NCBI RefSeq assembly: GCF_000238375.3
Contig: NZ_AHBZ03000022.1
Location: 359,150 to 423,149 of the forward strand
DNA: 64,000 bases
Source of the DNA: Pseudoalteromonas citrea
GTDB taxonomy: Bacteria; Pseudomonadota; Gammaproteobacteria; Enterobacterales; Alteromonadaceae
Reading direction: 5' to 3'
Shown here: one piece after another, positions 19,910-30,295 of the stretch
Layout of the letters: the number at the start of each line of letters is the position of its first letter
How positions within the stretch are numbered: the stretch's first letter is position 1
Position numbers and translations under genes: made by a program
Notes under the pieces: model-generated
Databases searched by the model: none
Seen by the model: the letters and a program-made list of their open reading frames with translations, nothing else
Told to the model about the DNA's origin: nothing

Positions 19910-21238
19910 ATGACTGCAATGACCCCAAGAGAAATTGTCCACGAATTAGATCAACACATTATAGGTCAAAATAAAGCAAAAAAAGCTGTGGCTATCGCGC
20001 TACGTAATCGCTGGCGCCGTATGCAACTAAGTGATGATTTACGTGCTGAAGTAACCCCAAAAAACATTTTAATGATTGGTCCTACTGGTGTTGGTAAAAC
20101 TGAAATAGCACGTCGCTTAGCAAAGTTAGCCAATGCCCCATTTTTAAAAGTAGAAGCGACCAAATTCACCGAAGTCGGTTATGTTGGTAAAGAAGTTGAA
20201 ACTATCATCCGTGATTTAGTCGATATTTCAATTAAAATGACACGTGAGCAACAATCTAAAAAGCATCAGCATAGAGCTGAAGAAGCCGCTGAAGAACGTA
20301 TTTTAGATGCGTTATTGCCGCCAGCGAAAGATGCATGGGGTGAATCACAACCAGCTGACAATACTTCTACACGACAAGTTTTCCGTAAAAAGTTGCGTGA
20401 AGGCCAGCTGGACGATAAAGAGATCGACATTGATATTGCTGAAGCACAGCCTCAAGTTGAGATCATGTCACCTCCTGGTATGGAAGAAATGACGAACCAA
20501 TTACAGGGCATGTTCCAAAACATGACCGGTGAGAAAAAGAAAAGTCGCAAACTTAAAATCAAAGATGCGTTTAAGCTACTCATTGAAGAAGAAGCCGCTA
20601 AAATGGTGAACCCGGAAGAGCTTAAGGAGCAGGCAATATTTGCTGTTGAGCAAAATGGTATCGTCTTTATCGATGAAATTGACAAGATCTGTAAACGTGG
20701 TGAAGCACAAGGTCCAGATGTAAGCCGTGAAGGTGTACAGCGCGACTTACTACCTTTAATTGAAGGCTCTACCGTTAGTACGAAACATGGCATGGTAAAA
20801 ACTGACCATATTCTGTTTATTGCATCTGGTGCATTTCAGATGTCAAAACCATCTGATTTGATCCCTGAATTACAAGGTCGATTACCGATCCGAGTTGAGC
20901 TAGAAGCACTCACAGCGAAAGACTTTGAGCGTATCTTAACAGAGCCCCATGCGTCGTTAACTGAGCAGCAGCAAGCACTACTCAAAACAGAGCAAGTGGA
21001 TATCAATTTCACAGAAGATGCGCTAACTCGTATTGCTGAAGCAGCATGGCGTGTAAACGAGAAAACCGAGAATATAGGTGCCCGTCGTTTACATACTGTC
21101 ATGGAAAAGCTCATGGAAGAAATTTCATTTGATGCTTCAGAGCGCAATGGTGAAGCACTAGAAATTAATGCTCAGTATGTTGAACAACATCTGGATGCAT
21201 TAGTGCAAGATGAAGATTTAAGCCGCTTTATTTTATAA
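19910..21238 (+). CDS. hslU: HslU ATPase of the HslVU protease
   Basis: AAA+ unfoldase that feeds HslV. 442 residues with Walker A GPTGVGKT at 57-64, Walker [11 protein letters not shown], an intermediate I-domain between them (residues about 110-240), a sensor segment SEN...[12 protein letters not shown], and the C-terminal DLSRFIL that docks into HslV. Confidence 0.97.
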   Translation: MTAMTPREIVHELDQHIIGQNKAKKAVAIALRNRWRRMQLSDDLRAEVTPKNILMIGPTGVGKTEIARRLAKLANAPFLKVEATKFTEVGYVGKEVETIIRDLVDISIKMTREQQSKKHQHRAEEAAEERILDALLPPAKDAWGESQPADNTSTRQVFRKKLREGQLDDKEIDIDIAEAQPQVEIMSPPGMEEMTNQLQGMFQNMTGEKKKSRKLKIKDAFKLLIEEEAAKMVNPEELKEQAIFAVEQNGIVFIDEIDKICKRGEAQGPDVSREGVQRDLLPLIEGSTVSTKHGMVKTDHILFIASGAFQMSKPSDLIPELQGRLPIRVELEALTAKDFERILTEPHASLTEQQQALLKTEQVDINFTEDALTRIAEAAWRVNEKTENIGARRLHTVMEKLMEEISFDASERNGEALEINAQYVEQHLDALVQDEDLSRFIL

Positions 21239-21254
21239 GCAGCGCAACTATGAT

Positions 21255-21278
21255 AAAACGGAGCCTCTGCTCCGTTTT
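21255..21278 (+). terminator. Terminator after hslVU
   Basis: Arms AAAACGGAGC and GCTCCGTTTT around CTCT, followed by further T residues, 17 bp after the hslU stop. Confidence 0.88.
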
Positions 21279-21295
21279 TTTATGGACTCATTGTT

Positions 21296-21670
21296 ATGTA
21301 TTTAGTCACGAAACTCCATTTACATCGTAAAAGCAACATACTAGATGTTCATTTTGACGATGATATGATTTACTCACTAAGTTGTGAGTACCTGCGTACA
21401 CACTCTCCTTCTGCAGAAGTACAAGGCCACGGCGCTGAGCAAAGTAAACTGGTATTAAATAAACACGCCGTTGCAATTACAACCCTCGAGCCTGTAGGCC
21501 ACTATGCGGTACGACTCAGCTTTGATGATGGCCATAATTCAGGCCTATTCAGTTGGCAATACTTACGAGAGCTCGGTGTAAACCACACGACTTACTGGCA
21601 AACCTACAGTGACAGAGTCGCCCAGCATAATAAACACGCTCATAGCGTGCCGATAAAATTTATGCCGTAG
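21296..21670 (+). CDS. DUF971 (gamma-butyrobetaine hydroxylase-like N-terminal domain) protein
   Basis: 124 residues containing only the small beta-rich domain that also forms the N-terminus of gamma-butyrobetaine hydroxylase. Signature pieces are ILDVHFDDDMIYSLSCEYLR, VGHYAVRLSFDDGHNSGLFS and WQYLRELG. The catalytic dioxygenase domain is absent. Genes of this type commonly follow hslU in gammaproteobacteria. Molecular role not established; a link to iron-sulfur or metal handling would be conjecture. Confidence 0.85.
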   Translation: MYLVTKLHLHRKSNILDVHFDDDMIYSLSCEYLRTHSPSAEVQGHGAEQSKLVLNKHAVAITTLEPVGHYAVRLSFDDGHNSGLFSWQYLRELGVNHTTYWQTYSDRVAQHNKHAHSVPIKFMP

Positions 21671-21800
21671 CCTTGTGCTAAAACGATTTTCACAGGTAAT
21701 TTGTAATCCAAAACATATTACTTAAGTAAACGGGCCTTTGCGTTACAACAATGACCAACCTATTACTATGCTCAGATATATCTCTTTATCTCAGGTATAA

Positions 21801-21825
21801 AAAACGCAGCGTTCAGCTGCGTTTT
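21801..21825. terminator. Terminator between the DUF971 gene and the chemoreceptor gene
   Basis: Arms AAAACGCAGC and GCTGCGTTTT around GTTCA. A-rich on the left, so it can serve the leftward chemoreceptor gene and the convergent DUF971 gene. Confidence 0.85.
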
Positions 21826-21845
21826 AAGAATGATATATAAGCCGT

Positions 21846-23726
21846 TTACACTTTATATTTCGCGACTGCCTGATGAAGCACACTGGCCTGTTCTGATACT
21901 TCTTCACTGCTTTGCGCGTTCGATTGCGCATGTTCAGAGGCTACTTGTGCAATATCTCTAATGCGCACTACATTCTTATTCACTTCAGAGGCTACTTGGT
22001 TTTGCTCATCAATGGCAGTGGCAATATGCGTGCTCATATCCATAATAGTTTGTACATCTGTTGTTATGGACGTCAGTAACTCGCCTGCTTTTTCAGCCTG
22101 CGATACACTTTCACTCCCCTGTACTCGGCATTGCTCCATAATATTGACAACCTCTCTCGTGCGTTGTTGCAACGTCGAAATAATACTTTCGATCTCTTGG
22201 GTAGAGTCTTGGGTACGCTGTGCCAATGAGCGCACTTCATCTGCTACCACTGCAAACCCACGACCTTGCTCACCTGCTCGCGCAGCCTCAATAGCCGCGT
22301 TTAACGCGAGTAAGTTGGTTTGCTCCGCAATTCCGCGAATAACATCCAAAACAGACCCTATCGTTTCACCGTCTTTTTCTAACTGAGAAACCACATCTGA
22401 CGCACCCGCAAGTGAGTCAGATAAAACCATAATGTGCTTAATGGTCGCGTCTACTTCATTACGACCTTGCTGAGCATTATTGTTAGTTGATTCTGCTTTT
22501 TGCGCAGCAGCCTCAGTATTATGAGATATATCTTGAATGGTCGCCTGCATTTCAGTTGCTGCGGTTGCCACCATATCTGCTTCATGTAATTGCTCATGCA
22601 TGCCAGAGCTAGTCTGTGCTGTTGTTTCTGTTAAATGCTGCGTTGCATCATTAATCGTGCCTAACGCTGAATTAACTTCTGAAATAAGAATTCTAAAATC
22701 ACCGACTAAGCTATTAAAATCACGCGTCATCACTGTTATTTCATCATTACCAGATTGCTCAATCGTCACACCTAAATTATTTTCCCGGCGAATTCGCTCA
22801 ATAGTTTGATAAACACGCTCTACTGGTTGAATAATTGAGCGGCTCGTTAGAAGCACTAAAATCATTACGATGACAGCGGCAACGACAAAAATTGTAATCC
22901 CCATAAATTGGGTGTGATCAGCATTGAGTTTAATTTCTTGCTTCGTTTGCTCTACAATATCAGCAACTACTTGGTCGCTTTTTTGTACATTAACTTTCAT
23001 TTTACCCAACGCACCGTCGTCAAGGCTTAGCCCTAAGGTTTGCTGTGCACTGACTAATGCGCCAAACTTTTGTTGATACTCAGCCACTAACGCCAACAAA
23101 CTCTCCTGATATGACCGATCAAACCCTGCCTGCGTAATTTGTGTGTTAAAAGTGGCAATCAACTTATCAAACTTAGTTAAGTACTTAAGGTTAAATCGCA
23201 GCATAAAATCTTTTTCTGCTCGCCTTAACTGCAGCATTGTGGTCAATAACTCGAAGTTTTTGCGTTGTTTTAATAGTGTCTCAACTTTATGAACTGCCCC
23301 TCTTAACTCACCATACAGTGCATCTTTTGGGTGCAAGCCAATGACTTTTTGAAGTTCCACAACCGCATGAAAATCTTGATTATAAGCCGCTGCAAGGCGT
23401 TTGAATTCATTAAGTTGTGATGCATCGATATCAAACTCAGTGAATATTTCCGCTAAGTAAACTGTTTTTTGCTGTAATTTTGCATACTCTGCTTCAAATT
23501 TCTCTAGGGCGTCCGTGTCCTTATAAAACAGGAAATTTTTCTCATACTTACGCATTGCCAATTCATGAATGTCTAATTCTTCAGCATATTCAATGGTTTC
23601 ATTGAGTCTGAGCATTGTTTTTGCTTCTAGAATTATCACGAACAGCATCACTAACATTGCGATACCCACAACAAGGGCATTCAGTTGCAAGCGTCGTTTA
23701 ATGGTTAAATTTTCCAATAAGGCCAT
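21846..23726 (-). CDS. Methyl-accepting chemotaxis protein, helical-bundle sensor
   Basis: Inner-membrane chemoreceptor of 626 residues. TM1 at about 14-32 and TM2 at about 275-296 flank a wholly helical periplasmic region of about 240 residues, the size of a helical bimodular (HBM) type sensor. HAMP follows ([20 protein letters not shown]), then the cytoplasmic rod with the conserved tip [20 protein letters not shown]. The end ([11 protein letters not shown]) has no WxxF pentapeptide. No che gene is adjacent, so it presumably joins arrays assembled by genes elsewhere; ligand unknown. Confidence 0.92.
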   Translation of the reverse strand: MALLENLTIKRRLQLNALVVGIAMLVMLFVIILEAKTMLRLNETIEYAEELDIHELAMRKYEKNFLFYKDTDALEKFEAEYAKLQQKTVYLAEIFTEFDIDASQLNEFKRLAAAYNQDFHAVVELQKVIGLHPKDALYGELRGAVHKVETLLKQRKNFELLTTMLQLRRAEKDFMLRFNLKYLTKFDKLIATFNTQITQAGFDRSYQESLLALVAEYQQKFGALVSAQQTLGLSLDDGALGKMKVNVQKSDQVVADIVEQTKQEIKLNADHTQFMGITIFVVAAVIVMILVLLTSRSIIQPVERVYQTIERIRRENNLGVTIEQSGNDEITVMTRDFNSLVGDFRILISEVNSALGTINDATQHLTETTAQTSSGMHEQLHEADMVATAATEMQATIQDISHNTEAAAQKAESTNNNAQQGRNEVDATIKHIMVLSDSLAGASDVVSQLEKDGETIGSVLDVIRGIAEQTNLLALNAAIEAARAGEQGRGFAVVADEVRSLAQRTQDSTQEIESIISTLQQRTREVVNIMEQCRVQGSESVSQAEKAGELLTSITTDVQTIMDMSTHIATAIDEQNQVASEVNKNVVRIRDIAQVASEHAQSNAQSSEEVSEQASVLHQAVAKYKV

Positions 23727-23858
23727 ACTGTTACCTATATTTTTTGCTACCTAACGAACAGTATAGCCGAGAATATGTGCCAATGCGTATCACAAATGCA
23801 TTACACTAAAGAAAAAACTCTGCATCACTATTGCAAAAAGATAGGATAAAGCAGGGAG

Positions 23859-24911
23859 TTAGGCTGCTTTAGATGACTGCACTCGCAATCCTTGCCAAAG
23901 TGAATTATGTAAACCTTCCAAATCATGCCATTGTTTAGATAACAACCAATCGACAAGGACACATGGATCTGCGGGAAAATCGATGCTTTTACCACTTGGC
24001 TCAACCAAAAACTCTTCCAGTGCATCTGAACTAAGATAGTGCATTACGCGTGCAAACCCCATATCCTGTAAAGTCTGTGCATTAGCATGCTGTTCAAATT
24101 GCCCCTCTAACGGCTTTAATAATAATTTTTTACCGAACTTAAGCGCTTCACTGGAGAGTTCAAACCCCGCATTACCCACTACACCGCTGGTATTAGCTAA
24201 GTCTTTGAGGAACCCTTCTCGACTCGGTGCGCGCAAATGAATGTGTGTTTTAGAACAGTCTTTCGCATCAGGGTGATAACAATAAAACTCCTTATCTGGA
24301 AAATCACGTAGAAACTCTAACACCCGATTTAAGTCTTCAAATGGGAGGTAAACCAACACTTTATTTTCAATCGAACGGCAATGGTTAATTGGCTTTTCAT
24401 AAGGGATAAAGGGCGGAATTATATTTTTAGAGAACGGCTGCCAATGCACACCGAGGTGAATATCTGCCGGCGCAAACTGCTTTAGGAAAGTACGCTTCAA
24501 GAAGCCATGGCTATGCATAGGTACTTCCGGACTAAGAAAAGCCGCTTGATGGCTCATCGCAATGACTGGAACTTTGGCAAGCCTAGCAGCCCAGGCACTC
24601 ACCGGCTCAAAATCATTAAACACTAAGTCATATTGGTCTACCTCTAATCGACGTACGTCTTTAACAAACTGACCTAGCTTAATATTTTTTAACGTATCAA
24701 TCTGATTCACTTGCCCGTTACGCGTACTGAAACTCAGCCCAGTTTTAGTTTGATAGTCACCAAACGATGCCATATCAAAATACTTCGTGTTATCACGACC
24801 TGAGAATATATAGTCAACATCTACATTCTTTCTTGCAAAGCAATCAGCCATAACTCGAGCTCGGGTAATATGCCCATTTCCGGTGCCTTGTACGCCATAT
24901 AATATCTTCAT
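23859..24911 (-). CDS. MJ1255/VC2487-type glycosyltransferase
   Basis: GT-B-like glycosyltransferase of 350 residues. The frame is open further upstream, but ATG 24911 gives MKILYGVQGTGNGHITRARV, the family N-terminus with its glycine-rich nucleotide-sugar loop, and makes an ATGA overlap with the PAP2 gene. The C-terminal half has the acceptor/donor region GVVGNAGFELSSEALKFGKK and KPLEGQFEQHANAQTL, typical of GT1/GT28-like enzymes. Substrate unknown; coupling to a lipid phosphatase hints at an envelope glycolipid. Confidence 0.82.
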   Translation of the reverse strand: MKILYGVQGTGNGHITRARVMADCFARKNVDVDYIFSGRDNTKYFDMASFGDYQTKTGLSFSTRNGQVNQIDTLKNIKLGQFVKDVRRLEVDQYDLVFNDFEPVSAWAARLAKVPVIAMSHQAAFLSPEVPMHSHGFLKRTFLKQFAPADIHLGVHWQPFSKNIIPPFIPYEKPINHCRSIENKVLVYLPFEDLNRVLEFLRDFPDKEFYCYHPDAKDCSKTHIHLRAPSREGFLKDLANTSGVVGNAGFELSSEALKFGKKLLLKPLEGQFEQHANAQTLQDMGFARVMHYLSSDALEEFLVEPSGKSIDFPADPCVLVDWLLSKQWHDLEGLHNSLWQGLRVQSSKAA

Positions 24912-25429
24912 AACATCCCTACTAAAAAAATAGATAAGCTCGCACAACCGATCCCCATTAAAGCGCCGACAACAACATCCAGTGGATAATGTACTCCAAC
25001 CACCACACGTGACAAAGAGACTCCAGCAGCCCATATAAACAATAACCACCAGTACACTGACAAATGCTCGACAATACACACAGCATAAAGCCACGCCCCT
25101 GCACTATGGCCTGACGGCAAACTAAATTTATCTGCCGGCGTTAAGAGTGCTTTTAATGCATAACAGTCACACGGTCGAACACGTGCAATACGCTTTTTAA
25201 GAAAGAAGTAAAGCGGGCGTTCAATTGCAAATGCCAATACCGCAGTCAAAGCAAATTGTTGGCCCAATTGCTCAAAAAACAGCGCGCATATTAATGCTAA
25301 TACAATATATAAACCGCCATTGCCACTTTTCGAGAAGGCCAGCGCAGCAATTCGCCACCAATGCTTTGGGCTCGGTGTAAAAACCGCAAAATAAAGAACT
25401 GTGTCTAACTGTGCTAATTTACCTTTCAT
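24908..25429 (-). CDS. PAP2-family membrane phosphatase
   Basis: 173-residue polytopic membrane protein with the full PAP2 signature: K79-x5-R85-P86, P105-S-G-H108, and S140-R141-x5-H147-x3-D151 (catalytic His108 and His147). It could act on phosphatidylglycerophosphate, undecaprenyl pyrophosphate or a related lipid phosphate; the sequence does not decide. It is the first gene of a two-gene unit with the glycosyltransferase, which it overlaps by 4 bp. Confidence 0.88.
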   Translation of the reverse strand: MKGKLAQLDTVLYFAVFTPSPKHWWRIAALAFSKSGNGGLYIVLALICALFFEQLGQQFALTAVLAFAIERPLYFFLKKRIARVRPCDCYALKALLTPADKFSLPSGHSAGAWLYAVCIVEHLSVYWWLLFIWAAGVSLSRVVVGVHYPLDVVVGALMGIGCASLSIFLVGML

Positions 25430-25530
25430 TTTATATGCACCTGTTATTTGCCTACATTTTCAGCATAGAAGAGCTAAATAACAAAGCGGTGACAGTTTTG
25501 CGACACTAATATGTAAGTTACTGTTTAGCA

Positions 25531-25558
25531 TTGCTATGGCCAATTATGGGAGTATACT
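25531..25558 (+). promoter_or_regulatory. Likely sigma-70 promoter of rraA-hutG
   Basis: TTGCTA and TATACT with a 16-bp spacer, ending about 38 bp before the rraA ATG. It is a good fit by eye; not otherwise verified. Confidence 0.5.
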
Positions 25559-25596
25559 GAATCCAACTTTTGTTATTTTTTCAGAGGATTTAAAGT

Positions 25597-26100
25597 ATGG
25601 ATTACAGCACTTCAGACCTATGTGATCATTTTGCTGACGTGGTTGATGTTCTCGAACCTATGTTTATTAACTTTGGGGGGAAAACCGCCTTTAGCGGCCG
25701 TATTCAAACTGTAAAATGTTTTGAAAATAACGAATTGATCAGGTCAATGCTAGGACAAGATGGTAGCGATAGCATCCTATTAATTGATGGCGGCGGCTCA
25801 ACTAGACGGGCGCTCATTGATATTGATCTTGCTGAATTAGCGGTTGAAAATAACTGGCAAGGTATTATCGTTTATGGTGCCGTTCGCCATGTGGACGAAC
25901 TGGAAGAGTGTAGCATCGGTATTCAAGCAATTACGTCAATTCCTGTATCCGCCGACAGTTCAGGCGCTGGCGAGCAAGGTATACCCGTTAACTTTGCCGG
26001 TGTCTCCTTTTTCGATGACGACTACCTTTATGCCGACAGTACAGGAATAATTATCTCAGCCGAAGAATTACTCCTTGAAGTAGATGACACCCAAGATTAG
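25597..26100 (+). CDS. rraA: Ribonuclease E activity regulator RraA
   Basis: Trimeric ring protein that binds RNase E and dampens its activity. 167 residues (E. coli 161) with the family patches [29 protein letters not shown] and [26 protein letters not shown] lies 8 bp before the ATG. It is 6 bp upstream of hutG, an unusual pairing, since in E. coli rraA follows menA. Confidence 0.93.
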   Translation: MDYSTSDLCDHFADVVDVLEPMFINFGGKTAFSGRIQTVKCFENNELIRSMLGQDGSDSILLIDGGGSTRRALIDIDLAELAVENNWQGIIVYGAVRHVDELEECSIGIQAITSIPVSADSSGAGEQGIPVNFAGVSFFDDDYLYADSTGIIISAEELLLEVDDTQD

Positions 26101-26106
26101 TAAACC

Positions 26107-27165
26107 ATGACAGAATACCTACACATATATCACGAGGCTGACATCAACAGCCTCGTTACCGAACGTAAGAATGAACGTAAATTTTGGCAATCACTGACCT
26201 TTTTAGATACAAATATAGCCACGGTGCAAGCATTAAAAGATGCGGCTTCGTTCGGTATAAAATATGTACTTATTGGCGTGAATGAAGATATTGGTCCTAG
26301 AGCAAACTGTGGCCAAGGTGGTGCAACTCTTGGCTGGCAAGCCTTTTTAAAGCGCTTCTTAAACCTCCCTTGTAACCAGTTCTTAGACCCAAAGAATGTT
26401 TTGTTATTAGGTGAAATCGTTTGTGACGACTTACAAACCGCCAGTACCGACTTGTGTAATACAGACCTTGAGCAGCTATCGCAATTACGAGATTTATGCG
26501 CCGAAATAGATCAACGTGTCAATGATGTCCTCAGCATGGTGTTTTTAGCAGGGCTAGAGCCTATCATTATTGGTGGCGGCCATAATAATTGTTTTGGCAT
26601 CTTAAAAGCGTTACATAATGCCAGTGGTACATCATGCAATGCTATCAACTTTGATCCACACGCTGATTTTAGAGCAATAGAAGGTCGCCATAGCGGTAAC
26701 GGCTTCCATTATGCTTACCAACAAAATATGCTTAATGATTATCATGTGGTCGGCTTGCATGAACAAAAAAATAATCAGGCAATCATCGACGCTTTACACA
26801 AAGCACAATTCACCTATACCAGTTATCAAGATATTTTAGTCACTCGAAAGGCAACATTAACCCACGCAATCACCACCGGATTAAAGCGCTTTACCGATGA
26901 TAAACCATTAGGGATTGAGGTAGACGTTGACAGTATCAGCGGTATGCCAGTCAGCGCATTTACCAATTGTGGTTTTAGTACGAATGACGCTGAACATTTT
27001 GTGTCATTATCAGCAGAACAACGCAATGTGGCTTATTTACACCTGTGTGAAGCTGCGCCAGCCAATCATCCACAAGGCCTTGCACAAGGGATGATCGAAG
27101 CAGGGCAAGTACTCAGTGGTTTAGTATGTAGTTACTTAGCAAGTCGAGCCCGCATTGAGCAATAG
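26107..27165 (+). CDS. hutG: Formimidoylglutamase (arginase-fold)
   Basis: Last step of one histidine degradation route: N-formimidoyl-glutamate to glutamate and formamide. 352 residues with ureohydrolase metal motifs GGGHNN, NFDPHADFR and EVDVDSISGMP, which supply the two-manganese site. IGVNEDIGPRANCGQGG near the start is typical of the HutG group rather than arginase or agmatinase. Assignment is reinforced by hutI and hutC 1.8-3 kb away, although an opposite-strand gene separates them. Confidence 0.92.
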   Translation: MTEYLHIYHEADINSLVTERKNERKFWQSLTFLDTNIATVQALKDAASFGIKYVLIGVNEDIGPRANCGQGGATLGWQAFLKRFLNLPCNQFLDPKNVLLLGEIVCDDLQTASTDLCNTDLEQLSQLRDLCAEIDQRVNDVLSMVFLAGLEPIIIGGGHNNCFGILKALHNASGTSCNAINFDPHADFRAIEGRHSGNGFHYAYQQNMLNDYHVVGLHEQKNNQAIIDALHKAQFTYTSYQDILVTRKATLTHAITTGLKRFTDDKPLGIEVDVDSISGMPVSAFTNCGFSTNDAEHFVSLSAEQRNVAYLHLCEAAPANHPQGLAQGMIEAGQVLSGLVCSYLASRARIEQ

Positions 27166-27170
27166 TCTAT

Positions 27171-28946
27171 TTACTCATGCTCTATTTTCCATTGCTTTAA
27201 CCAACTGATCATACCCACACTGCTCAGAGGCCTTGCAAAAAAGTAACCCTGAGCAGCAAAGGTATCAAGATTTTGTACAAAATTGAGCTGCTCTTGTGTT
27301 TCAACCCCTTCACAAATTACTTTACTGTTCAGTTGTTGCTGCATCTCTACCATACCACGCACCACGCTTTTAAATTGACCTTGTTGTTGATGCCCTGCAG
27401 TCAAAGAGCGACCCACTTTCACATAATCCACGCTCAATTTTGGTAATTTCGCTAATATAAGCGGCGCTTCACCAAACCCATCAACACACAAACGCACACC
27501 AATGCTTCGCAACCGAGCGACCATTGCTACGCCTTGTGCATCCAGCGACATAAATAATGCTGATGGGCACTCAATGATCAAATCCCCCGGTAGCAAATGA
27601 TGTTCAAGCAAGATTCTATCTAAAAATTCAATGAACTCTTCGTGCAACATCTCTGGACCAAAAACGTTTACACTCAGTGGCATATGAATGTTATCCATAC
27701 GCAATGCCATTGCAATCTCTGCTGCACGCTCAATCACATAATACGCCACAGGAACAGCCAGTCCTGCTAATCTAATATCTTCTATAAATTTACCGGCTGC
27801 CAAAATACCTTGCTTTGGGTGCTGCCAGCGAAGTAATAGTTCTAAAAACTCTATTTCTCCATCTTTATGGCGGATCACCGGCTGAAAATACAGTTCAAAT
27901 TCACTGCGAAAATCAATGTGTGCCAGCTCAGCGAGTCGTGCCTGTTGCTCTAACTTCGTAATTTGCATTTGCTGTTGATAAGCACACACCGAGCGATTTG
28001 GTTGGCTATCTAGCGCCAAGAATGCACAGGTGATCAGGTTGTCAAATTGACCGAGTTCTTCGTCGCAATTAACATAGCTGGCGCGTGCACTCACTTCCAA
28101 CGTACAGTTACCCACATTGAAAGGTTTCAATGTACTGCGAATGATATCGTCAATTAGCTGCTCATGAAGATGTTTTTGGTTGCTCAGACCACAGACAAAG
28201 ACAAAATTGAGCCCGCCTAAATGCGCCACCCGCGCCATATCATTGCCATTGGCAATCGCGACGACATCATGGCTTTGTAATTGTTGTTTTATACGATTTG
28301 CAGACTGCGCTAAGAGTAAGTCGCCAAACTCTCGACCTAAATGTAGATTCACCTGTTCAAACCCTTCAAGGCGAATCATCACTAACATAGCTGGCCCTGG
28401 CTCTGTGACTCTATATTCTGTAAATGCGGCTCTTAAACTCGCTCTATCGGGTAACCCAAGAATATCATGCGCTTGATCGCTCACCACTTCATTGTGCGGC
28501 ACTGAGGCTTCTTTCTCTCGCGTCATAAAGTAAAGTTGGCCTAGATACAAAACCGCCAATACAGTGATACCTAATGGCCTAGGCCAAAGCCAAAGAATAT
28601 GTCCACCAAGCAGTATAATAAATAGAACCGTTGATAAACAGGCAAGTACCAAGTAATTATCTTCATCATGGCGTAGGCCAAAATGAATGTGCGCAAGGAG
28701 GGAAAGTCCGAATAAATACGACAACCATTCGGTATTGAGCGCCAGGAGCGCCAAGCTTATACTCGCAGTCAATGCATGAAGTATGCGTAAACTGGCGGAT
28801 TTAGTTACCACGATAGCTGCGATGCTGCCCATCAATACTACACCCGCTAGCAGCGCCGCTAGAAGGGGGATCCCCCCCTGTTGCATTCCGTTGATTACAG
28901 GAATAGTTGTGACGGACCACATATATGTGAACACCGACATCAACAC
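27171..28946 (-). CDS. Membrane GGDEF/EAL protein with degenerate active sites
   Basis: 591 residues. The first 140 hold about five or six membrane helices. A GGDEF-like domain follows (about 160-325) whose signature is GGLNF at 244-248, so cyclase activity is not expected. The EAL domain (about 345-590) keeps E369 (as ELL), N427, E459, K510 and E546, but the DDFG metal motif is D489-GFG and loop 6 is altered. It may be a c-di-GMP sensor or a CsrD/MshH-like regulator rather than an enzyme. It ends 5 bp from hutG (convergent). Confidence 0.85.
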   Translation of the reverse strand: MLMSVFTYMWSVTTIPVINGMQQGGIPLLAALLAGVVLMGSIAAIVVTKSASLRILHALTASISLALLALNTEWLSYLFGLSLLAHIHFGLRHDEDNYLVLACLSTVLFIILLGGHILWLWPRPLGITVLAVLYLGQLYFMTREKEASVPHNEVVSDQAHDILGLPDRASLRAAFTEYRVTEPGPAMLVMIRLEGFEQVNLHLGREFGDLLLAQSANRIKQQLQSHDVVAIANGNDMARVAHLGGLNFVFVCGLSNQKHLHEQLIDDIIRSTLKPFNVGNCTLEVSARASYVNCDEELGQFDNLITCAFLALDSQPNRSVCAYQQQMQITKLEQQARLAELAHIDFRSEFELYFQPVIRHKDGEIEFLELLLRWQHPKQGILAAGKFIEDIRLAGLAVPVAYYVIERAAEIAMALRMDNIHMPLSVNVFGPEMLHEEFIEFLDRILLEHHLLPGDLIIECPSALFMSLDAQGVAMVARLRSIGVRLCVDGFGEAPLILAKLPKLSVDYVKVGRSLTAGHQQQGQFKSVVRGMVEMQQQLNSKVICEGVETQEQLNFVQNLDTFAAQGYFFARPLSSVGMISWLKQWKIEHE

Positions 28947-28960
28947 CCCGATATAAATAA

Positions 28961-30187
28961 TTAATTCTGAGTAAGTTTACCTAATATCCAGAGATTTAAC
29001 AGATCATTTACGCCAAATTGGTAACTTAATTGTGCTGGGTGACTAATATCCCACAATGCAAAGTCAGCTCGCATCCCTACTTTCAGCATACCTCTATCAG
29101 ATAAACCCAGTGCCTTTGCTGCATGGCAGGTAACACCTTGCAATGTTTCTTCCGGGGTCATCCTAAATAGCGTACACCCCATATTCAACATTAAACGCAA
29201 TGAGCATAATGGTGCGGTACCAGGATTAAAATCACTGGCAATGGCCATGGGTACCTTGTGCTTACGCAACAACTCTAATGGGGGTAACTGTGTCTCTCGT
29301 AAAAAATAAAATGCACCAGGTAACAACACAGCGATCGTGCCAGCCTTCGCCATTGCCATAACACCTGCTTCATCTAAATATTCTATGTGATCCGCCGATA
29401 ACCCAGAAAACTCAGCCACCAGCTCTGTGCCCTTTTGGTTGGACAACTGCTCAGCGTGACACTTTACTTTTAGTCCTAACTTTGTCGCGGCTTCAAATAC
29501 TCGGCGCGTTTGTTCATAACTGAACCCCACATTTTCACAAAACACATCCACTGCACTGGCCAGCTTTAGCTTTGCAACCTGAGGTAACATTTCATCACAT
29601 ACAATATCAATATAAGCATCGGCTTGATTCTTATATTCAGGAGGTAACGCATGCGCGCCTAAAAACGTACTGTGTATATCAATTGGATGATGTTCAGCAA
29701 GCAGCTTATTCACTTCCAATAGCTTCAGTTCATTTTCAGTATCTAAGCCATAACCCGTTTTACTTTCAACAGTCGTTACCCCTTCACGTAATAAACTATT
29801 TAAACGCCCCTTTGCATTAACAAATAACGTTTCATGATCAGCTTCTCGCGTTGCTCTAACAGTACTGGCTATACCACCACCTTGCTCCGCAATTTGCTGA
29901 TAAGAAACACCTTGCAGCCGCTGCTCAAACTCTGTAGCACGATCCCCTGCAAACAAAATATGGGTATGGCAATCAATGAGTCCGGGTGTCAACCAAGCCC
30001 CTTTTGCGCTGTGGACTGGGGTCGCCAGTGCATCAAATTCAGGCATCTCAGCTTGCAGGCCAAGCCAGCTGATCACGCCCTCTTTAATCATAATCGCCCC
30101 TTGCTCTATCATGCCATAGGGTGCAATGCGCTCTGCGTCCATTGTCGCAAGGTTAACATCTGTAATTACTAAATCAGGCTCAATCAT
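28961..30187 (-). CDS. hutI: Imidazolonepropionase
   Basis: Third step of histidine degradation: hydrolyses 4-imidazolone-5-propionate to formimidoyl-glutamate. Amidohydrolase of 408 residues with metal ligands in [23 protein letters not shown] and [11 protein letters not shown]. The frame runs upstream to 30484, but that stretch is non-conserved and overlaps the hutC gene; ATG 30187 ([10 protein letters not shown]) gives the family length. A HutC operator lies 45 bp upstream. Confidence 0.95.
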   Translation of the reverse strand: MIEPDLVITDVNLATMDAERIAPYGMIEQGAIMIKEGVISWLGLQAEMPEFDALATPVHSAKGAWLTPGLIDCHTHILFAGDRATEFEQRLQGVSYQQIAEQGGGIASTVRATREADHETLFVNAKGRLNSLLREGVTTVESKTGYGLDTENELKLLEVNKLLAEHHPIDIHSTFLGAHALPPEYKNQADAYIDIVCDEMLPQVAKLKLASAVDVFCENVGFSYEQTRRVFEAATKLGLKVKCHAEQLSNQKGTELVAEFSGLSADHIEYLDEAGVMAMAKAGTIAVLLPGAFYFLRETQLPPLELLRKHKVPMAIASDFNPGTAPLCSLRLMLNMGCTLFRMTPEETLQGVTCHAAKALGLSDRGMLKVGMRADFALWDISHPAQLSYQFGVNDLLNLWILGKLTQN

Positions 30188-30231
30188 TGCTACTACTCCA
30201 AAAAATATCTGGTTTGAGTTTAACAAGCTTA

Positions 30232-30245
30232 CTTGTATATACAAG
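30232..30245. promoter_or_regulatory. HutC operator palindrome
   Basis: CTTGTATATACAAG is a perfect 14-bp palindrome in the hutI-hutC divergent gap. It matches the TGTATATACA-type operator known for HutC in pseudomonads. Its position allows repression of hutI and autoregulation of hutC. Confidence 0.85.
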
Positions 30246-30295
30246 ATATCTGTGCCACCTTTATTCATATCTTCATAAAAATAGGTATTCAGGCC

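Noticed and set aside
24912-25094. Upstream extension of the glycosyltransferase by 61 codons
   Set aside because: It lies inside the PAP2 gene in another frame; MKILYGVQGTGNGH at 24911 is the family start.
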